DNA of 64,000 nucleotides from Zanthoxylum bungeanum (taxonomy: Eukaryota; Streptophyta; Magnoliopsida; Sapindales; Rutaceae), in NCBI GenBank assembly GCA_019454045.1, contig SKCR01037616.1, positions 124,001 through 188,000 of the forward strand, in the 5' to 3' direction. The notes below the pieces were generated by a model. That model was given only the letters and a program-made list of their open reading frames with translations. It did no database searches and was not told the origin of the DNA. The translations under genes were made by a program, and so were the position numbers. Each line of letters begins with the position of its first letter. Within the stretch, counting starts at the first letter, position 1. This document shows positions 58,816 through 64,000 of the stretch, in pieces.

Positions 58816-59857
58816 AAGTCGTTTTCACTCAAGGTGGCGGATCATTATGTGATGATAACCATCACTCTTTGGCACGTACCCTAGGGTATAAAAAAGGTGT
58901 GCTCACTTGATCGCTCGAACCCTTGAGTAGGGAGACCTAGTTGTGAGCAACCCTTCGCCGATGAGAGCCTTTATCCATACATTTATAAGCCCACATATGA
59001 ACCATAGTTATATGTCTTATAGAAGCTACCCATATACTTGTGTTTGGGACCATTATCATTTGGATCCACTTGGGCCTCTCATCATAGGATACGAACTTGT
59101 TGGGCCACTTAAACTGGGACGAGTTTGTATCTTATGACGATTGGGCCAAAAGTTTTCAAAATGACGATGGGCCACCTTCTGTTTGGGCCATCTATCATTT
59201 GATGTTTTTTAGCCACCTTATTGCAAAAGTGTAAACCTGTTGGGCCTTTTCAACTGGGACAAGTTTGCACCTCGCGATAATCTAATTGAACGCTTTAAAA
59301 TGATAACCGGCCAACTTGTATGAAAACCTTGATGGGCTTAGAAGGTCCAAACATGTTCCGAATATGCCAAATGCATGAGTCCGATATCCGCACTAGCTTT
59401 CATCCAAGAATGGTACGCCTTGTTATGGCATATTTGTATACTTTTGGATATCTCCAAGTCCATCCCCACAATCGTGATTACCGAGGGCCCAATTCGTCGT
59501 TTGTAGACGATGGCACGATCCCCATAATAGGCTTAGTCAATATTGTAAATGGGCGATCTTTGTCTTTTACCGATAGAAAGTGACTGAGGTAGCCAAGGTT
59601 CACCCTTGTAGCATAGGAGAGAACGATTTTGTGCACCCCACATTGGTGCATAAAATAAGCCATACCTAGGACAAAAATTGACTAACCCCGATAGTGGGAG
59701 GAATAAGGTCGGAAGGATATATGTTGTTTTGATAACCATATGCATCTCATGCATCACATGCATACACGCATCATGCTAACTCTTTGTCTTAAAATCCATC
59801 ATAGATATCTGTTGGGTTAGAGAAGAATGAAGACTTGTCAAGAAGAGGTTAGCAAGC
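58816..59857 (+). other. Leader of B2
   Basis: Resumes after the A' target duplication. GGCACGTACCCTAGGGTATA, CTCGAACCCTTGAGTAGG and the GGGCCACTTAAACTGGGA phrase match the B1 leader. Untranslated; an ATGCATCTCATGCATCACAT stretch before gag is shared with B1. Confidence 0.8.
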
Positions 59858-61216
59858 ATGAATGCGTCAGACAGTGAAAGTTCCCGCATGGATCAAGTGG
59901 AGTCCAACATCACCAAAATTGTCGAGCAGCTACAAGCTTTGACCAATGTTATGGCCAATCTGATAGTACCCCGCACAGTGGGAACGGAAAACAATGAGGA
60001 TGGAAGACGTGAGGTGCCCCCGAATAGGGTGAGCGAAGAAATCCCTGTTTTCGATGATGACATGGCAGAGTATGCCGCGGGAATGATAGCCGGATCTCAG
60101 GCAGTGTTACAGAAACTCAGAGAACAAGTAGAGTCAGTTACCCGCAAGCTGAAGGGAAAACATGAAGAAATGTTAGACTATGATGCAATGACTTTCGAAG
60201 AAAAGGTTGCCTCCCCAGTTTCAGATGTCTAACATGGCCAAGTTCAACGGGAACGAAGACCTAGGGTCCATCTCCAACAATATGTTTCAGTGATGAGTTC
60301 AGTGAGTTTGTCGAAGCGTCAGGTGCAGAAGATGTTCGGGATGTCACTGGAAGGGGCGCCCGTAGTATGGTATCATGGCCTGGAGAGAAAAGTCAGGGAT
60401 GACTGGAGGGCATTAGCGGAGGCCTTTCTGAACCAATATGTCACGGATTTGGAGATAGCCTTGTCACTCCGTGACCTAGAGAACACCAAGCAGAAGCCAG
60501 AAGAGACTTTCAAAGATTATGTGGATCGCTAGAGAAGCCAGCTCTTGAAAAAGCAGACACGGTCCTCGGAGAAGGACCAGATTAAGATGATCATTAAGGG
60601 CACCAATACCTCCATTTATAACAAGCTGAGGAGGATGACCTCCATGATTAGTGACTTTCGACAGCTAAGAGAAATTGTCATGGATATCGAGGAAGAAGAA
60701 GCCGAGAATAGAAAGTTTTATAGCCAGAATAGAAGGACCATTGGGGGGACCTTCAGGGACCAAGCCCGCTCCTGCTGAGGTTACTGCCATAAAAAACAGG
60801 CGATTCTCCAATCTTTGTAGACATTTGTCAAAGGTGTTTGAAAAGATGAAGAGACAATGACTCCTAAAACCCTTGGCACATAAACCACTTCCAAACCTTG
60901 TGCCACACCACCTCGACCTAAACCTATATTGTCACTTCCATCAGAAAAAAGGCCACGAAACTAACAACTGCACCCGCCTTAGGCATGAGATCCAAAACCG
61001 CATTGACACCCATAAGATACCCGACCCAGAAAAAGAACAACCCAACACACAGAAACCATCTACCCAACTACCACTCTGTTCCACCACCCACCTACATGAT
61101 CAACGTCGGCCTGCCCGAAAGCTTTGTCCTTCTAGCTCTCAACCACCAAGCTTCATGCATGGGGATATGGGATAACAGCAGTGAAGATGAAACAGATCAT
61201 GGGAGAGATTTCTGAG
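59858..61216 (+). pseudogene. B2 gag (frameshifts and stop)
   Basis: ATG at 59,858 opens MNASDSESSRMDQVESN, parallel to B1 gag. The Gag core is readable: KMFGMSLEGAPVVWYHGLE, EAFLNQYVTDLEIALSLR, IIKGTNTSIYNKLRRMTSM. Damage includes frameshifts near 60,205 and 60,255, TAG at 60,530 in place of a Trp codon, and a shift near 60,750 in a G run. The zinc-binding motif YCHFHQKKGHETNNC is intact at about 60,930. A further shift precedes 61,216. The family role is particle formation and RNA binding. It is more broken than B1 gag but keeps the Cys that B1 lost. Confidence 0.88.
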
Positions 61217-61329
61217 AAAACTTCTCGAGTAGTGACGAAGAGGAAGATAAATGGGAATAAGAACTACTACAGTTGGAGAATCAAGCACTTGAACAAAGCA
61301 AAAAGATGGAAGAAGACAAGACTGCAATT

Positions 61330-61668
61330 TAGGAAGATGTTTATTTTCCTGACTTATTTAATTGTAATCCTACATTTATTAATCATAAAGACATTGATTT
61401 TGCTTACTTGTTCGAGTCTTTTCCTGTTAGTTTGCATCATAACACGTATGACATGAGCATATTTGACATTAACTCAACAAAGACAAATGCATTTAATCTT
61501 GGTACATGTGAAAACCCCAAGGAAATTTTAATTGCAAGTGAGGTTACCTCTGATGAGCAGAAAGAATTAGAGAGAATATTAATAAAATATGCAAAAGTAT
61601 CCACCTGGTCCTTTGAAGACATGCCAGGAGTGGACATGAGTATTGCCCAGCACATGATACCAACTTAT
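61330..61668 (+). pseudogene. B2 pro-RT region start, truncated by E
   Basis: After gag a short linker leads to a frame with NLGTCENPKEILIASEVTSD, EQKELERILIKYAKVSTWSF and EDMPGVDMSIAQHMIPTY. This is the conserved entry into gypsy RT (W-S-x-E-D-M-P-G then I-x-Q-H-x-I-P). No DTG/DSG protease is visible between gag and this motif, so an internal deletion is likely. The frame is cut at 61,669 by LTR E; the open frame that runs on to 61,902 is therefore a chance fusion. Confidence 0.85.
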
Positions 61669-63150
61669 TGTAGACAACAGAAATTGGACGACGTTGTTCC
61701 GGGCTCGCGGCCCGGTTGGGAGTACGGAGTAGCCCGCGGGGGACTAAACCGGAGAAATAAAATGGAGTCGCCACCAGGTGTGAACCGGGAAAATGATTTA
61801 AGGCCGCACTCACCCCTCGCAAGGGAAGACCTCAAACCGTTGGGTTCGGAATGGTCCCTTACTTATGCCACTTGTGATGATATGATTTGTGCAATAAACT
61901 AACCGAATCTATTCAAAATTCATGCTCAAGGGTACTTAGATCTAACATGCTTTCATCCAAATAACTCCACGCAATATAACACAACGAGCATATTGAACCA
62001 TTAAACCAAAGTAAACAAATAACTAATTAAACATAAACATAAACTAAATGAAACATCATGCATAAAGAATAAAAAAACAACATGCCTAAATAACACAATC
62101 ATGCTTTGAAAATTAAATAACAAGACTAAATTAACTCATGCTTAAGAAATAAATAACATACTAGCAACCTAATCATGCTCAAATACAAGGTTTGGATGAA
62201 ACGAAATACGTGTCTCTCAAGTGATACGTGGCATTGTATCCTGAGTGCAAACCGCAATACCGTCCATTCGGATTCGGCTACAAAATTTACGTTCGGGTTT
62301 CCATTCGATATACCACAAGAGAGAACACATGCTCCATTCACCCGGAAATCACATCATGCACCAATTCATAATACTCATGCGAAATAAAATAATAAAATAA
62401 CTAAAAATAAAGGATAATAAATAAAAGGGTGCCCTCAGGTCTTACCTTTTAAGTCGCTTTCCGGGAGTGCGTTCCACGGTGCCGGAAGGGTTATCGTTCC
62501 CACTGTTTTCACGGGTCTGCTGTTTCACTCAGGTTCACTGTTTTCTCTGATTCACTCAAGGTTTCTACTCACCGTTCTCTCTATTTTCCTCACTGTTTTA
62601 ACTCGCCATTTTCTCTCTGTTTTCACTATAATTTCAAGTTCTCTCTTGGGTTATTTGGCCATTTTTTTTTGGGGTGTTTTCACCTGTGCATGGGCGCGGT
62701 AGTTTTAGGGAGCTGTTTGGGCTCGGTTTTTGTTGTTTGGGGCTAGGATTTACTGGTCAGTGCTCGGTTTGTTGAGTGGAGTGGTGAGTTAGGGTGAAGT
62801 CTGTGGCGTGGGGGAGCAATTACACGCGAAATGTTATGAGAAAGGTTGAGAGGTTGTGAGCATTTGTGCATATAGTTCACGTGGGCTGAGGCTTTGTGGC
62901 TGTGATGAGCATGGTGCATGAGGGCTCATCATGAATGAGAGATAGAGTGGTCGATTAAAGGGCTGTTAAGGGCTTATTTGTTAGTGAATGAGGGGCGTTC
63001 GACAGTGGCTGAATAGAGGCTTGAGGTAGTGGCGTGGTTTAAGTGAGTTTATGGTTGATTTGTGCAGGCTGATAAGGGTTGATGAATGGCGAGGGTAGGC
63101 TACGGCAGTGCATGGGCAGTGTGTGAGGGTTGAAGATGAGGACTGGTCAT
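61669..63150 (-). mobile_element. Gypsy LTR E (B2-like subfamily), partial
   Basis: Plus-strand left edge TGTAGACAACAGAAATTGG is the LTR end (TCTACA on minus). Shared segments include CCGGGCTCGCGGCCCGG, CCGTTGGGTTCGGAATGG, the 92-bp block (62,223-62,314) and TAAGACCTGAGGGCACCC (minus, near 62,430-62,445). It is closer to B2 than to B1 in the block and in the CTTCCGGCACCG stretch. It interrupts B2 RT. The start of this LTR is not reached because F begins at 63,151. Confidence 0.8.
62223..62314 (-). repeat. 92-bp conserved block, copy 5 (LTR E)
   Basis: Minus strand GGTATATCGAATGGAAACCC through CCACGTATC. The terminal pairing GGTA/TACC seen in the other copies becomes GGTA/TATC, still possible as RNA with a G-U pair. 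Confidence 0.82.
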
Positions 63151-64000
63151 TGTGGGACACAGAACTTGGACGACGCATGCTGTCTCGGCCTCGCGGCCCG
63201 GTCGGGAGTACGGAGTAGCCACGGGGGACTAAACCGGAGAATAATGGAGTCGCCACCCGGTGTGAACCGGGAAAATGAGATTTAAGGCCGCACTCACCCC
63301 TCGCAAGGGAAGACCTTAAACCGTTGGATTCGGAATGGTCCCTTACTTATGCCACTTGTAATGAAAGGATTTATATGATAATTTAATCAGGCTTAAGTAA
63401 CACTTATTTATAAGAATATCATGCTTCTAAATCCACATACATACATCAACAAGTTCATCTAAATTTATATGTAACACATATTCGAATTTGCATACAGCCT
63501 ATTTACATGTAATCTATGTCTCAATTTGCATACATAAGGTTTATCATACGGCAAGCATACAAGTTAATGAACATATTGGTGGACACAGAAGCGCAAACAA
63601 ATAGCATTCTTACTAGCATGCATATTAAGAAAAGATATTTAAGCGCATAACAGAAATAGACAACTAGAGAGGTAATACAAATGCATAACGTAAGAAAAAT
63701 GGAACTACGTGCTAAGATGGACATGTCGTAATGTGATGCAAGAGGATCTGTTTACCGTGGGCGTTCGTGCAGCGTTCGTAGACGCGTTCGAACGGTAAAC
63801 AGAAGGTTCTCGTTCGAGTAGCGTTCGTAAACGCATTCGAACGGAAATGAACAAGAATACTCACATTCGTATGGCGTTTGTGAACGCGTTCGAACGAAAA
63901 TGAAACAGAATGCTCACGTTCATATGGCGTTCGTGAACGCGTTCGAACAGAGATGAGACCTGATGCATGAAAAGGCAAAAATGCACGCGCGTTCGAGTTG
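63151..64000 (-). mobile_element. Gypsy LTR F (B1-like subfamily), runs off the window
   Basis: Plus-strand start TGTGGGACACAGAACTTGG parallels the B1 LTR end. It is followed by the reversed B1-type U5 (GAGTCGCCACCCGGTGTG, CCGCACTCACCCCTCGC) and then the reversed GTTCGAAC minisatellite. It lies next to LTR E in the same direction and probably inserted into it; GTCAT before 63,151 would be the target duplication if it recurs past 64,000. Confidence 0.82.
63740..63960 (-). repeat. 53-bp GTTCGAAC minisatellite in F
   Basis: Four units of GTGAACGCGTTCGAACG type, reversed relative to B1 5' LTR and with the same period. Confidence 0.88.

Larger units (their letters stand above)
18662..61668 (+). 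mobile_element. Gypsy B2 (Tat/Ogre-like), with nested copia A and A'
   Basis: Its pieces are the 5' LTR (18,662-19,744 and 29,928-30,987), PBS and short leader (30,988-31,119), the rest of the leader (58,816-59,857), a decayed gag (59,858-61,216) and the beginning of RT (61,408-61,668). Two target duplications prove that copia A and copia A' entered B2. There is no protease, integrase or complete RT, because a minus-strand gypsy LTR (E) cuts it at the first RT motif. Long LTRs, a TGGCGACTCCACTGGGGA-type PBS and an Ogre-like Gag point to Tat/Ogre. The 3' LTR is not seen. Confidence 0.85.

Noticed and set aside
61545..61560. Hammerhead ribozyme (retrozyme) from CTGATGAG
   Set aside because: The word lies in B2 coding sequence. 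I saw no matching stems or the conserved GAAA core nearby, there or in any LTR.
61408..61902. 164-residue frame joining gypsy RT start to further sequence
   Set aside because: The frame crosses the E junction at 61,669. The second half is reversed LTR, so the fusion is accidental.

Overview
The window is repeat-rich flowering-plant nuclear DNA. It is AT-rich and almost entirely made of LTR retrotransposons of the Ty1/copia and Ty3/gypsy superfamilies. I found no intact host gene, rRNA, tRNA or CRISPR array. The species cannot be told from the sequence. The copia families resemble Angela/Tork/TAR-type plant lineages and the large gypsy family resembles Tat/Ogre. These lineage names are inference from Gag, integrase, RT and primer-binding-site (PBS) motifs.

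Layout. (1) 1-11,929: a decayed copia element (C0, + strand). Its gag is interrupted by a young non-autonomous gypsy-like element (H, 605-6,835). H has 632-bp LTRs, no gag-pol, and an array of eleven 100-bp units. C0 keeps the end of gag, protease, integrase, RT, RNase H and a 3' LTR. (2) 11,930-12,664: an LTR fragment of copia family C (minus strand). (3) 12,665-14,557: the only stretch I cannot assign to LTR elements. It holds a 187-bp hairpin MITE and a promoter/5'-UTR-intron-like segment on the minus strand. (4) 14,558 to the right: one nested pile. Copia D (+; 5' LTR 14,558-16,610) is interrupted in gag at 18,662 by gypsy B2 (+). B2 carries copia A (+; 19,745-29,922, target duplication AAAAC) in its 5' LTR. 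It also carries copia A' (minus; 31,120-58,810, target duplication TCGTG) just after its PBS. A' in turn holds gypsy B1 (+; 32,136-41,607) in its 3' LTR and copia C (minus; 42,736-51,645) inside its RT domain. B2 resumes at 58,816 with leader and gag and is cut at the start of its RT by a minus-strand gypsy LTR (E, 61,669). E is itself entered by another minus-strand gypsy LTR (F, 63,151 to the window end).

How the parts work together: most copies look non-autonomous. H and C have no recognisable gag-pol, B1 keeps only a damaged gag, and A has near-identical LTRs around a pol full of stops. Movement must therefore have depended on enzymes supplied by relatives elsewhere. The strongest unexplained signals are: the 100-bp four-hairpin units of H with a 400-bp higher-order period; a run of perfect inverted repeats with a fixed TGG or TAG centre in copia A/A'; a ~92-bp block conserved in five places, shared between gypsy LTRs and a copia leader; and repeat families inside the B-type LTRs and 3' region. 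All coordinates were read by eye. Junctions supported by LTR pairs or target duplications should be within a few bases; domain limits in decayed pol regions are approximate.
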